Source: Rhabditophanes sp. KR3021
Taxonomy: Eukaryota > Nematoda > Chromadorea > Rhabditida > Alloionematidae
Direction of reading: 5' to 3'
DNA length: 64,000 nucleotides
Assembly: GCA_963281155.1 (NCBI GenBank)
Contig: CAUJLY010000001.1
Span: forward strand, 7,750,001 to 7,814,000
Positions 32,103 through 43,279 of this stretch are shown one piece after another. How positions within the stretch are numbered: position 1 is the first letter of the stretch; each line of letters opens with the position of its first letter. Made by a program: the position numbers and the translations under genes. The notes under the pieces were generated by a model. That model was not told the origin of the DNA. It worked only from the letters and a program-made list of their open reading frames with translations, and did not search any database.

Positions 32103-33559
32103 ATGATCCATCGAGCACCCTTGTCCCGGAAAGCATCCACCCAATCCCTTCAATCCCTTTATTCACAACGCCGTTCCTCAGCTTCATGTGCAGACCTTCA
32201 GCGTATCCAGGACACTTTCAAACGAAAACGAACTTTTTCAAACCAATTCTTGACTATTCTTCTGGTCTTGTCTTGTCCACTCTTATTTGCTTATCATTAT
32301 ATTATCTTCAACTTTAATGGAAGTATCAAGGAAACTTTGAGGGTCTTTTTATTTACTGAATATACGATTGACGTGCCCCTCAACATGGTTGCTTTTGTTT
32401 TCCCGTTGTTTTTGGTTTGTGGGCATTTGGTGATGGTTGTTATTTTGCCGGTTGAGGATATGGTTATTTTGGAAATGGATGGTGAGTTAAACTTTTAATT
32501 ATTTGCTTACATTTAAATTTAGGAACATTTAAACAAAGAAAATTAAACTCATTCACCTGCTCATTCCTTTTTACTTTGTTTTATATCCTCGGATCAGGAT
32601 TAAATTTATATGATGGGGGCTGTGTTTTTGAAAATTGGCTACAAATATCAACTGTGATTTCAATTATTATAATAGTATCTTTGTTATTAACGATTGGAAG
32701 AACAGCCCGAGCATACAATGACTCTAATACCATTCTATCAGATCTTTATTTCGGAATAGATTTGACGCCTCAATTTCTGGATATCGATATCAAAAAGTTC
32801 ATTACACATCATTTATCAACATCGATATGGCTGATATACATAGTATCCGCCATCCTCCACGCCAAAAAGACACAAAAACAAATATCAGACACTTTGATTG
32901 GCGTTTGTCTCCTACAAATTGTCTACATTTTTAAATTCCTCTGGAACGAACATTTTTTCTACTCAAATCTGGATGCTCAAAACGACAAAGCAGGTTTCTA
33001 CAGAATTTGGGGTGTATTAGTTTTTATGCCAACCATTTATACAACCCCAATAACCTTAGCTGCCAAGGTGAGCAAAGGTGGCAACGTATTCTTCTATAAT
33101 ATGACTATCCTGACAGTTGGCTTGATGGCTCAGTGGATTACCGCAGCAATTGATAGGCAGAAGTATAATTTTAGGTAATTCGAAAGTAAATACTTAATTA
33201 TTAATGTATGCTTTAGGTTATCACAAGGCCGGTGTAAAATCTGGGGATATGACCCATTTTTCATCGTGGCCAAATCTCGGAAAGAAAATGGAGACATCCA
33301 TACTAGTTTAATATTAGGAAGTGGTTTTTGGGGAATCTCACGTAGGCTTAATTATTCAATGGAATGGATATCAATTGTAACTTGGACTTTAATGTCAGGG
33401 TCCTCAACTCTCCTCGCTCTATTCCCAGTCCTTTTCATAACAATTTTCTTAATAGGAAGGGGGCTCCGAGACGAACAGCGACTCCTTCAAAAGTATGGAA
33501 ACTACTGGGTCCAATATTGCCAAAGAGTTCCTTTTATCTTCATGCCCGGCGTATACTAA
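32103..33559 (+). CDS. 7-dehydrocholesterol reductase-like membrane enzyme
   Basis: Three exons (32103-32481, 32523-33174, 33217-33559) encode 457 residues with about eight to nine hydrophobic spans. It belongs to the ERG4/ERG24 sterol reductase family (DHCR7, DHCR14, LBR). The best markers are in the C-terminal half: FGIDLTPQFLDID, KFLWNEHFFYSNLDAQND, GRCKIWGYDP, GSGFWGISRRLNY, RGLRDEQRLLQKYG and VPFIFMPGVY, which align to DHCR7 more closely than to DHCR14/LBR. In most family members the corresponding residues are RHFNY and LRDEHRC; here His has become Leu and Gln, so cofactor binding or activity may be altered (inference). Nematodes cannot make sterols de novo, so it would act on dietary sterols. 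A Ser/Arg-rich cytosolic tail precedes the first span. AATAAA at 33595. Confidence 0.85.
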
Positions 33560-33720
33560 ATCAAAAAACGAGTACATTCTTTTATTTTAGTTTAAATAAA
33601 GATTCTTTATATTTACAACTTTGTTTGTTTTTGATTTAATTTATGTGGCTTCATCAATATTTATGAGGTAAAAATTAATAATGTACAAAAATCAGTTATA
33701 GTTGTCTAGATTCACAGAAA

Positions 33721-33869
33721 AAATACTTTGCTTTCATTTTTATTTGTTAACTTCAGTTTTGATTAATACAAAATGACTTTGCTTTTATTTTTATTTGTTA
33801 ACTTCAGTTTTGATTAATACAAAATGACTTTGCTTTTATTTTTATTCGTTAAATTGAATTTTGATTAAG
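33721..33869. repeat. 51-bp tandem repeat, three copies
   Basis: The unit beginning actttgcttt (33725, 33776, 33827) recurs with a period of 51 bp. Copies one and two are almost identical; the third is diverged at its end. It contains atttgttaacttcagttttg, an AT-rich non-coding motif. It lies between the DHCR7-like gene and a small secreted-protein gene, about 100 bp upstream of the latter's TATA box. Confidence 0.85.
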
Positions 33870-33964
33870 TTTTTTTGGTGTTAAGGTAAATACAACTTTA
33901 TACAATTTAATACAATTCTTTTGGTCATTTATTTGTTTTTAATTTAATATGCATGGCTGGGCCA

Positions 33965-33972
33965 TATAAAAG
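33965..33972 (+). promoter_or_regulatory. TATA box of the Cys/Gly-rich secreted protein gene
   Basis: TATAAAAG lies 44 bp before the ATG at 34016. This gives a transcription start at about 33995 and a very short leader. It also argues that the in-frame ATG at 33953 lies in promoter DNA and is not the start codon. Confidence 0.6.
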
Positions 33973-34015
33973 AAACTATTTTGTTCAAATTACATCAAAT
34001 TCATTTAATACTAAC

Positions 34016-34472
34016 ATGGCTAAGTTTCTTTTGATTGCATTTTTTGCTTTGATTGCAATGGTTGCTGCCAGGGACTTGAGAGCAGTTGATTGTGATTGCC
34101 GATGTGATGGAGAAGGAGAACTTCTAAATGGATGTGGAGAAGGAGATGGAGAAAGAATCGAAATTGGTGAAAATGGTGTAACTAAGCCTGGTTTAATTAT
34201 TGAAAATGAATCCACTCATTTAGCTGTAACTGAAAAGTCCCTTAAAAGAGACAAACGATACTATGGCTGTGGAGGAGGGTGTGGATGCTGTGGCTGGTTA
34301 GTTCTTTTGAATTCGCTTTCATCCTTTTATTTTCAGCTGTGGACCATGCGTCACCAAAAAACCAGTCACCAAAACTATCAAAATCTACTATGGAGGTTGT
34401 GGTGGTTAGTTCACAATATCTTTCCTCATTCATACCATTTATTTTACAGGATGTTGTGGAGGCTATGGCTAA
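34016..34472 (+). CDS. Small secreted Cys/Gly-rich protein
   Basis: Three exons (34016-34296, 34337-34404, 34450-34472) encode 123 residues. There is a clear signal peptide (MAKFLLIAFFALIAMVAA), then a Cys- and Asp/Glu-rich part (DCDCRCDGEGELLNGCGEGD), a linker with a dibasic site (RDKR) and a C-terminal module of repeated CGG/CCG: YYGCGGGCGCCG, CCGPCVTKK, YYGGCGGCCGGYG. The last exon is only 23 nt, and the phases agree with the splice sites. Such proteins are seen in cuticle, eggshell or antimicrobial roles in nematodes; the exact role is not known. AATAAA at 34540-34545. It is expected to be highly expressed, given the TATA box and short leader (inference). Confidence 0.75.
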
Positions 34473-35532
34473 TTAGCCTTCGGAGACCGAATTTCACAAT
34501 CATAACTTATTCCATAACCAAGCATCTATGTATGACGGAAATAAATATCTTTATAACATCACTTCGTGTTCTATAAAATTTAAAATTAACCTAGATCTAT
34601 ACAAATTAAAGCCAATTTTGATGTAAAAAAATTAAACTAAACTTCGAAGCTTAAATATTAAACACTTATTTGAACGTTGAATTTGGACATCTAATTTGAG
34701 TGGAACATATAATTAGACATTTAACTTTGACATCTAATGGGTCATTTAATTTAGACATCTAATCAAAGTTTACATGTACATATAAGTGGACATGTCACTT
34801 CGAAAGTATTTGATTACAACTTGTCTTTTAGCTTTTCATAGAAGTGTATATGTGTTCTACTTATTGATCATGATTTTTGCTACATTACAAGAACATACCA
34901 CGCTAAAATCATCCTAATATTGTAATCATTTTTAATGGGGGTAATATGTCATCATTATTCCAATTCATTACCACTTCTTCTCGTCCTTTTAGGCAACAAC
35001 TTGATTATTGTTCATTTAACCTTTTGACATACATTTGCTGGATTTCAATGTCATCAACTTTAATCCCTCCATTTAGCACATTCTAGACCAAACTTTACAT
35101 TCTTTTTGGGTATCTCTTACAGCTAGGCCAGTTGGAACAGTATGTATAGATTAATCATCGACATTATGCCAACTTTGAAAACTATTTCATTTACACAACT
35201 CGCTTTGAATAGTAGTCGCTCTCTTCCTTTCCATAAGGCTGTTCAACATATTTTTTGTGTTGATCTTACACATACTCATTTCTTTTTAATATATCTTTAA
35301 AGTTATTTTTAAATATATTTGTGGTGGCTCTAATCATAGATGCAAAAATACAGATCCCTATTCATATTTTTTAGAGTCGACGTCTGTCTACAATTTTAAG
35401 TGTAAAAAGAGATTGTTTTTGACCCTACCACAATCTTCTGTTTCTTTTTTACAACACACATATAATCTTATACTTTATCAAATACTCTTTTTTGAATATT
35501 AACGTAACCTTACACACTATCGGCAAGATGAG
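34473..35532. other. Intergenic, with degenerate GACATCTAAT repeats
   Basis: About 1.1 kb. Between 34685 and 34765 a short motif (gacatctaat, with variants gacatttaac) recurs four times at 20-40-bp intervals. The rest is AT-rich with no gene seen. Confidence 0.45.
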
Positions 35533-35540
35533 TATAAAAA
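35533..35540 (+). promoter_or_regulatory. TATA-like box
   Basis: TATAAAAA lies about 95-120 bp upstream of the ATGs at 35635 and 35662. It is consistent with a promoter for the small peptide gene that follows. Confidence 0.4.
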
Positions 35541-35634
35541 GCATCTTATCACTTTATAGCTTTTTTGCTATCTTTAGTTTTTATGTTCTCAAATACGGGT
35601 GATTTTTGAACATTTAACAGGACATCTCAATCCA

Positions 35635-35787
35635 ATGCCTTTCACCCTGAGACACTTTAACATGCAGTTTAGACTCTCTTTTAACGTCATCATCGTTTTC
35701 ATCGTTTCTATGCAAGCTCACAATTTGGATGATAGCGCACACAACCTCTGTACTATTAGTCATTCATGTGGTGTTGCCATGGCTTAG
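35635..35787 (+). CDS. Putative small secreted peptide
   Basis: A short frame that could start at 35635 or 35662. From 35662 it encodes 41 residues: a signal-peptide-like segment (MQFRLSFNVIIVFIVSMQA), then HNLDDSAHNLCTISHSCGVAMA and a stop. A TATA-like box and acceptor (atttaacag, 35620) lie upstream. Downstream sequence also has a coding-like stretch after a basic pair (KRHHLPLALSNLCTGCSV, near 35817-35870) whose NLCT...C pattern echoes the peptide end, so an undetected splice could join them. Not recognised; possibly a neuropeptide or defence peptide precursor. Confidence 0.35.
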   Translation: MPFTLRHFNMQFRLSFNVIIVFIVSMQAHNLDDSAHNLCTISHSCGVAMA

Positions 35788-36052
35788 TTGAGTCTCTTGT
35801 TAATTTAAGGAAAATCAAAAGACACCACCTGCCACTTGCACTGTCCAATCTTTGTACTGGTTGTAGTGTTTAGAAGGGCTGGGGAACACTTTCATTTGCA
35901 AGTATAGTTAGATAAGCCTTCGTGCCACTTTATTGTATTGACCCGTTGCTAACGCACCTTATCGAATTTGCGCCGCGTCCATACTAATCATCTTTTTATT
36001 TAATCATTTATTCATTTCAGCTCTGTATACTACGCCAACATCTAAAAACAAA

Positions 36053-36778
36053 ATGGAAGCCACTCTTGAATGTAAAACTGAAAACGAAGTTATTTCTGAA
36101 GTAAATGTCGATTCAGAAACTCCAAAAGACTCTCCACCAAAGTCTGAAACTGACACTCACCGTCCAAGACGTGAAATTCCTCCAGTAGTTGCTAAACTTA
36201 ACAAGTTGAGAGGTATGTTTATAAAGTATTATTACTTCCAATATTGACGATGATATATTTCAGCTGCCATCGGATCCATCATTCATCAACACTTTGCCTC
36301 AAAGCTAGATGAAAGCCACGCCGACAGCTTCTCCCAACAAGTTGAGGACTTGACTGAGCAGTTAACTAAAGTACTCGGAGATACCAATTATGAACGCCCA
36401 GCCTTCAGAAGATTCCCTGCCCGTTCTTACAGAAACAACTCTTCAAACTACAAAAGATACAATCCACCCACCAAAAAGGCCATCTCTGAATCCGGTGAAA
36501 ACAAAGAAAATGGCGAAGTCTTACCAGCCAAGCCAAAGAAAAACAACCGCAACAGAAACAAGAACCGCAAGCGTGAAGAACAACCCCAATCTGGTGAAGA
36601 ACAAACCACTCCTCATCTTACCGGAGTCGACAGCAACGAAAATGGAGCTGACTTAGTTCAAAAGAAAAAGAAAAACCACCCAAAGAAGAAGGTACCTGGA
36701 GACCACATTAAGAAGGAAGTCGTTGAAGCCGTTGAAGCCGTTGAAGCCACTGGACCATCAGCTGAAACTGTTGCTTAA
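36053..36778 (+). CDS. Basic, low-complexity hypothetical protein
   Basis: Two exons (36053-36212 and 36264-36778) with a 51-bp intron encode 224 residues. An acidic/polar N-terminus is followed by a short helical block (LNKLRAAIGSIIHQHF, VEDLTEQLTKVLGD). A very basic region comes next (KPKKNNRNRNKNRKREEQP, QKKKKNHPKKKVPGD) and the tail repeats VEA three times, encoded by gttgaagcc in tandem. There is no signal peptide. Composition suggests a nuclear or RNA-associated protein with disordered basic tracts. Acceptor-like ttcatttcag precedes the ATG. The family is not recognised. Confidence 0.75.
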
Positions 36779-38511
36779 ACATCCCTCTCAAGATGATCAG
36801 GCGTGTGTGTTTGTGTAATTCTTTTTGGACTCGTCTTTATTAAAAAAAGTGTTTGTTGTTTGTAATAATTCGCATTGTTACCATCTCAAACTAATATCTC
36901 CACATTCTACCACAAACCTTTCCCTTCTCAATCATCTTATTATATATGTCTATTAATGTTATCATTAGTCTTATATGTTTCAATTATTAAATAAGCTTTA
37001 TTTTATTAATTCTCATATGAGACGGGTGATGATTTATTTAAATTATATTATAGTAATAAAAAATTGTTTCATAAACGCTCTTCTTATTTCATTTTTAATT
37101 AAAGTCCTTTTGATTAGATAATTGTCAATCTATATGTTAAAATGGTATCTCTTAAAACTATGTCAATATCATAATAACCTGTGGAAAATGTCTCAAATAA
37201 ATCATAAAAATGATTGAATCAACAAGACAAAAATATAAATTCAATCTATTCCAAACAAACACCATTCAAAAACCCAAAACTTTTGGAACTTTGCTTGAAA
37301 ATCTATTTTTCCGAATAACAAATCCATTATATTCTTCTATTTTTAACGTTCTTACACACATAAACGCACTACGACAAACTTTCTACATTGTGATAAATGT
37401 TCTTCTTGATATCGTGAACATAACAAAGCACATTCACATTTATTGATAAAATAAATTTATTATTTATTTTAAAATACCACAAAAACAAAACACAGCATGA
37501 AATAATACTTACTACATATAGTAACAATCTTTTGATACCAATCTAAGGCTTCACATTTAAACTAACTCCAACCCCTTCCTAAGTTCAATCTTAACGATCT
37601 TGGGTCATTTACTTTTCTTCATCTATTCAGTCGAATGAATATAAATGTATACATATACATATGTCAATGGAAGGACAAAAAATTTATGTTTACTTGCTCT
37701 CCCCGATCGTTAATAAAGATATTTTTTGGTGATAACACAACACAAATTATTCTCTTTTTGTCAAAATATGCTGCAATAATATTTTAAACTAACTAAATTA
37801 CACCACCATAACTTTACTAGTTTTCCAGAAAAATAAAAGTACCGTTCAATATTAAGTGGACGTCTTTTAAATTAAACTTGCCCAATAACCAAATATTGGC
37901 TTCTATCACTTTCTTTTGCCTATCGCCATTTCACTTTATTTGAATAAGTGATTGACGCTTATTTTTTTGTATACTAATACTTTTATTAATAGGATTGACT
38001 TCAAATCACCTATTTAAATGACTTTTCTCACATCCCAAGTCAAAACAAACTTCAATTGTCGTTAAAATATAAGTCCCACACTTTTTACCAATAATCACTT
38101 TTTTAATCAAGAAACTAAATCACATGTACACAAACATAGTAAATATATACTTTTTCATACATATATTCATTCCCATTCATACACTTATATTCATCATTAT
38201 TTTGCTTCTTTCAACCACCACAACCACACACACTTTTTTGTCTTTTTATTCCAACATACACATTTCAAACCGCATTTCTTTTTATTTTGTGACTTTATTT
38301 CATATTTATTCAAATAAACTAATCGAATCTCGCACACTATTTGTTATTAGTAGTGGCCAACAACTTTTATACACTATTTAATATTATTAATCATCAACTT
38401 TTTTAAATAAATTAATTAAAAACTCCATTCTTTTATACTAATAATAACTTTTTATTTTTGACAAAACAAAAGCCACAACCACACCATATTCACCTATTTA
38501 TAGGTTAATTG
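36779..38511. other. Intergenic, nothing recognised
   Basis: About 1.7 kb. The last 500 bases are C/T-rich on the plus strand, with a CA/CCA-rich patch at 38211-38236. The open frames at 37210-37446 and 38124-38381 are low-complexity and not called. A tatttatag acceptor precedes the kinase start. Confidence 0.45.
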
Positions 38512-39878
38512 ATGGTGTTTCCAATGAGTGCTCAACACATCCAAATATCAGCTTCTTATCCATCTTATACAACTTGTTTAAAAACAATGATAGGAAGGGA
38601 AAGTTCTAGTACAGGAGCATTGACTATTTTGAGTCAATGTCACCAAAGTATTAAGAGAGATTTGGGAATATATGGTGGGGAAAGTGTTGTCAATTTGTCA
38701 CTTTCGGAAGCTGGGTTGTCGGCGTGGAGAAATAATGAGCAAGGTAGGTAGGGATGTTTTGATTATCTAAATATTCATATCTTTCTATAGAATCTCTTCC
38801 TAAAGCATCTGAAGACACTTGGTCTGCCGCCGTAGCTGACTTGACAATCAAAAAAAACTTCAACCAAAAAGTAGGCTTACTCATTGCAAATAGATATCAA
38901 GTCCTTGAATCCATAGCCAAGGGCAAGCAAGGCGCTGTCTTCTTTGGCCTCGACTTAACTCTAAATGTAAAAGTTGCCCTCAAATTCGACTATGATTCCG
39001 GTAAAGCGTGCCCACTAACCCAGGAACATTCCATCTACAACAAACTAACAACTGACAAAGTAGAAGGCATACCCAGATTAATAGATTTTGTCTATCATTG
39101 CGACACACCTGTCTTGATAACAGAATTAATGGGCCCATCTCTTCAACAATTGTTGTTTTATTGCGATGGCAAGTTTGGCTTTGAAAGTTCAGTCAAACTG
39201 GGACTGCAAATGATCGACCTGTTGAAAGGGCTTCATCAATCTGATTTGATTCATAATGATCTAAAGCCTGAAAACTTTGTTACCTCTCTTGATATGACCA
39301 ATCAAAATGTCTACATCATCGACTTTGGCCTGACAAAGAATTATAAACTACAAAATACAACCAAACAAAATCAGCATATGCCTTGGAAAAAGACAAAAGC
39401 AATGATTGGAACAGCTAATTATGTTTCATTAAATACACATAATGGTATTGAAATGAGTCGACGAGATGATCTTGAGAGTTTAGGATATATGTTGATGGAG
39501 TTTATGGTTGGTTCGTTGCCATGGAAAAAATCAGTGTTGAAAAATGTACATATGAATAATCAAAGGATTGCGGAGTTGAAGTTTAATTTTTTGAAGGATG
39601 TCGGTGGAATCGGACAATTTATTAGGTATTGCAGGAATTTGCAGTTTGATGAGGCGCCAGATTATGATTATTTAAAAAGTTTGTTGATTCAGTTAAAGCC
39701 ATTTGAAGGCACCATTCAAGATCAGACCAACTTATACACCTGGACGTCCAAGAGGAACGAATGTGCTGATAATGAAAACAAGTTTTATTTAAACTTTAGG
39801 TGGTGTGCTCCTTCGGAGTCTTTCTTTGATAAACAAAAGGAAACAGACTTCATGATAGGTACTTTTGGCATTGACTAG
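38512..39878 (+). CDS. Divergent casein kinase 1-family protein kinase
   Basis: Two exons (38512-38743 and 38791-39878) encode 439 residues. An N-terminal extension of about 100 residues is followed by a kinase domain: NRYQVLESIAKGKQGAVFFG (glycine loop with reduced glycines), VALKFD (ATP-anchoring Lys), LIHNDLKPENF, IIDFGL and the CK1 family signature SRRDDLESLGYMLMEF. The catalytic loop reads HND where most kinases have HRD. The catalytic Asp, DFG Asp and Lys are kept, so it may still be active. CK1/TTBK-like kinases are greatly expanded in nematodes, and many are germline or sperm specific (known of the family; not shown here). AATAAA at 39920-39925. Confidence 0.9.
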
Positions 39879-41753
39879 CAACTTTTCTTTTAATTGTACT
39901 TTTTGTTTGTATATAGTTTAATAAAACACTTTTTGCTTATATCAATTTCCAAATTACCTTTTCTTTTTAAAAGAAACTAATTAAGTTCTGCAAAATAAGT
40001 CTTATTATAAAATTTAACGTAAGTTAAACTATTCAAAATTTAATTTGATATTAAATATTAATTATTTTGGCTCAGATATAGTTAGCACACAGATTAAGTC
40101 ATTCAACTTGTCGTAAACACGGACCGGTGCAATCATCACAGCAACGACTCATAACTTGAGCAACAGTGTATGGCGATTCTGATATGTAGGAGAGTTGGGT
40201 TATAGATTGCCCCACCAAACGACTATACTTTCCGCACATTCTTAACATGACCACATCCAAATAGACTACTCTCCAAGGTACCAGATCAAGCAACGAAAAT
40301 ATGAACACTTATTTGTTTGCTCCGCGCCAACTGACACACACATACACCGGCCGCTACAAAAAGATGTAGAGGAGTCGCCTCTCAGTTTACCTCTATTTTA
40401 AAAATAGTCTTTCCTCTTTAAATGACACCACATCTCTTTATATTCAAATCTTCTCCCAACCTTAAACCAACTCCTTTTCTGCAATCCATCCACTAATTAA
40501 TCAAAAAATGAATATTAGTTCAGTTTGCCAACTACACATCATACCTACAACTGTCCCTTCCTCCAAATTATTTCCCATTATAATGTTCCTTTTATTATTA
40601 TCAACGAACGGCATCAGTTACTTAGCAGTTATTATACAGAGCCAAGCCTCAACCAAAAAATTATTGTTATTTATTTTGCGAAAACAAACTTTTGTCATTA
40701 TTGTTAGGGGTGGTGACGGTGATTGTAGATAAAAATAATTTTATATTAATCTTGTGTTATTGAGAACAGGTAGGCCTTAATCATAATAAGCTCCTTTTGA
40801 GTCAAGCTTAGATACATTTAATTGAGGAGTGCCATCACACATTTGCTTTTTAGTTGGGCACAACAAAAGATTCTTGAGAGTCATGACCGTCAAAGATTAT
40901 TATTAGTCTCTATTCGCGAAAAGGAGGGAATAAGTTATGCAAAATAGTTAGTAGTGTGGACATATCCTGTTCTCTCTTTGCTGCCCACCCCTACCCAACA
41001 CATTTTTATTTGACCAAAAATGTGACGTGGACGCTTCAGTTCTTTTTTATTCCCTTTTGCATATTAAGAGGTGATTAACTGCACAAGCATAACATCTTCT
41101 CCCAGGATGCATTTCTCCTACTTTTGTCGTCACAAAAACACAACCTTTTAACCCATTTGAAACACGTCTCACCATACTTATCAATACACACACCTTTTAC
41201 CCTAAGCCTTCTATATATTCCTTGATGTGGGAAGCCTTCAAAAGTATAAACATCTCTACCCATACTCACATCCCTACTGCTGGCTGGTAAATGGCCTCGC
41301 CTCCTCGAGGACGCCTAGTCGAAGCTCATTTCATCTCCACCACCCCACCACCACACCACCCATCTCCTTCCCTCTAAAGAACATATCTTTTCCAAAATAT
41401 ATTTACATTCACACACACATACATACAAATTCGCCACTTTTCCGGTGACAGGCTTGTGTCAGTTTGGATTTTGGTGGCGGCGTTGGCAAAAGAGGCAGCA
41501 GCATCAACTACACGTCCACTGCGCAATATATATATACATCTATTTTTCAACCCTATATATTCATTCATTTTTATTTATATAAATATATATATGTGTTAGT
41601 TATATGTACATATTTTTTGCCCACTTTTTTATGTGACTTGCGTATATTTTTGAATGTTTACATACTACGCGACTAGATGATGAATGTTGATGGTAATAAG
41701 TGTGTTTATTTTTAGTTCAATTAAGTTCTTATTACCTACAAAGACAACACGAA
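39879..41753. other. Intergenic, with C-rich upstream zone
   Basis: About 1.9 kb without a gene. The frames near 40508 and 41227 have no recognisable content. The last kilobase is rich in C on the plus strand (for example ccaccaccccaccaccacac near 41337). An acceptor (tttatttttag, ending 41715) lies before the next start codon. Confidence 0.45.
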
Positions 41754-42242
41754 ATGGCTACCTTAAAAAGAAAGAATGAAGACGCTATCATTGAGGAAGA
41801 TAATGCTAAAGGTATGTGAGGTTGTCATGGTGGGGTATATAATATGTGTGGTTTTGTAGTCCTCAAGATCGACGAAGACTCCGTCCCTACTCCTGAAAAG
41901 GAAAATGAAGAATGCAAGGGGGATGAAACGGTAGGAGAAGATGATGCCCTTCCAGCTTCAGTCGAATCCGCGGGAGACGAAGACGAGGCTGTCCAGGATG
42001 AGTCTGTCGATGAGGTGGAAGGGTCTGACAGTGAAGCCACACCTGACAATGTCACTGAAGGAGACGAAACCTCATTACCTGGTGCTGAAATGAATGAAGC
42101 TTCCCGTGATGGAGAATCCGACGAAGCAACCAATGACGGAGTTGAGGCTGTTGGAGAGGAAAATGCGGATGAACCTATCCCAGCTGCTACCTCTGTTCCA
42201 GTTGAGGGAGAAGGAGAAGATAATGGAGAGAATGAAGCTTAA
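41754..42242 (+). CDS. Very acidic hypothetical protein
   Basis: Two exons (41754-41811 and 41860-42242) with a 48-bp intron encode 146 residues. After a short basic N-terminus (MATLKRKNED) nearly the whole chain is Glu/Asp with Ala, Ser, Gly and Thr (for example SAGDEDEAVQDESVDEVEGS). There is no signal peptide, cysteine-rich motif or membrane span. Composition resembles prothymosin-type or histone-chaperone-like acidic proteins, but no specific family is recognised. The codon composition and the splice junction restoring one frame support a real gene. Confidence 0.7.
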
Positions 42243-43279
42243 ATTTGTTTGTGGGCATGAAGAATCAAGATGAACACTAATTGTGCTTCACATTCATCTC
42301 ATTTCTTGTTTACTTCATTCTACACACACACCAACATCTCAACAAACCATACTTTTGTTGACTAATATGGTTCCCTCTTCTTTTGGTGTCTCTTTTCTAC
42401 CATAATAATCCTTATTTTAAATTATTTTTCACAAAATCCAGGTGAAGCTTTAAGACTCTCTTTATTCATTCGAAAGAATCGAACATTGCTTCCGTCACTC
42501 CAACCGAATTTAAACTTTATTAAACCTGGCCCAACTTCTCTTTGTGAAACCCTTTGACATTTCTCCTTTTTAATTGTATTCAATTAACTTTCTTATTATT
42601 ATAATTTGGAATTTATTTAAAATGTGTGAGACTCTCATCTCTTAATTTTCTATATTTTAAACTTTTAATTTCCTTTTTTGATAATAATATATGAAAGTAA
42701 AACCTTTTTTTAAATTGTTTGTTTTTAACAGGATAAAACTTTTTGAAAACATTGTGTATGTTTGTTCATGTGTTTAGATCAATGATGACCTCATTTGGTT
42801 AGCGGTCGTTGACGCAACCAAACCAGATTCATTTCTTTTTAAATGTTACCAATTGGGGTGGAGCTGCCAACACATGTCAATTTATTTAGAGGGCACGAGG
42901 TTGTTTGAAGGCTCATACACACTACATTTATTATTTATGCTTCCACACATACATACACACACACCCATCATTTTGTTGTTTTGGCATTGAGATATGGGGG
43001 GAGATAGTTGGGTTGGTTAGCTTTATCTGTTCTGGAGACGCATGGCCCTAACTTTTATAAAGCCAGACCAATTTAAGAAATTAATAAAACGCATATGTGA
43101 ATTTGGATCTGAAAATCGCACAAAATGGGCATTTACTTGAAAGGTATCTTCAAATACATATACTACCAACAACTGTCTCATCATGACAAACAGATTTGAA
43201 CAATAATGTGAATATAATATCAAAATAGATGAGGTGGCTTTACTATTCTTGATTGAGTTTATTCGAAAGTATTATTACG
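42243..43279. other. Intergenic, nothing recognised
   Basis: About 1 kb, AT-rich, with a short CA-rich patch at 42949-42964. The minus-strand open frame at 43023-43223 has no recognisable content. Confidence 0.45.

Noticed and set aside
33953..34015. Upstream in-frame ATG for the Cys/Gly-rich protein
   Set aside because: A TATA box lies between this ATG and the one at 34016, and the longer start would bury the signal peptide.
40508..40732. Plus-strand frames near 40.5 kb with a hydrophobic segment
   Set aside because: Two overlapping frames of similar length, neither with a signal peptide at a start codon nor homology that I can see.
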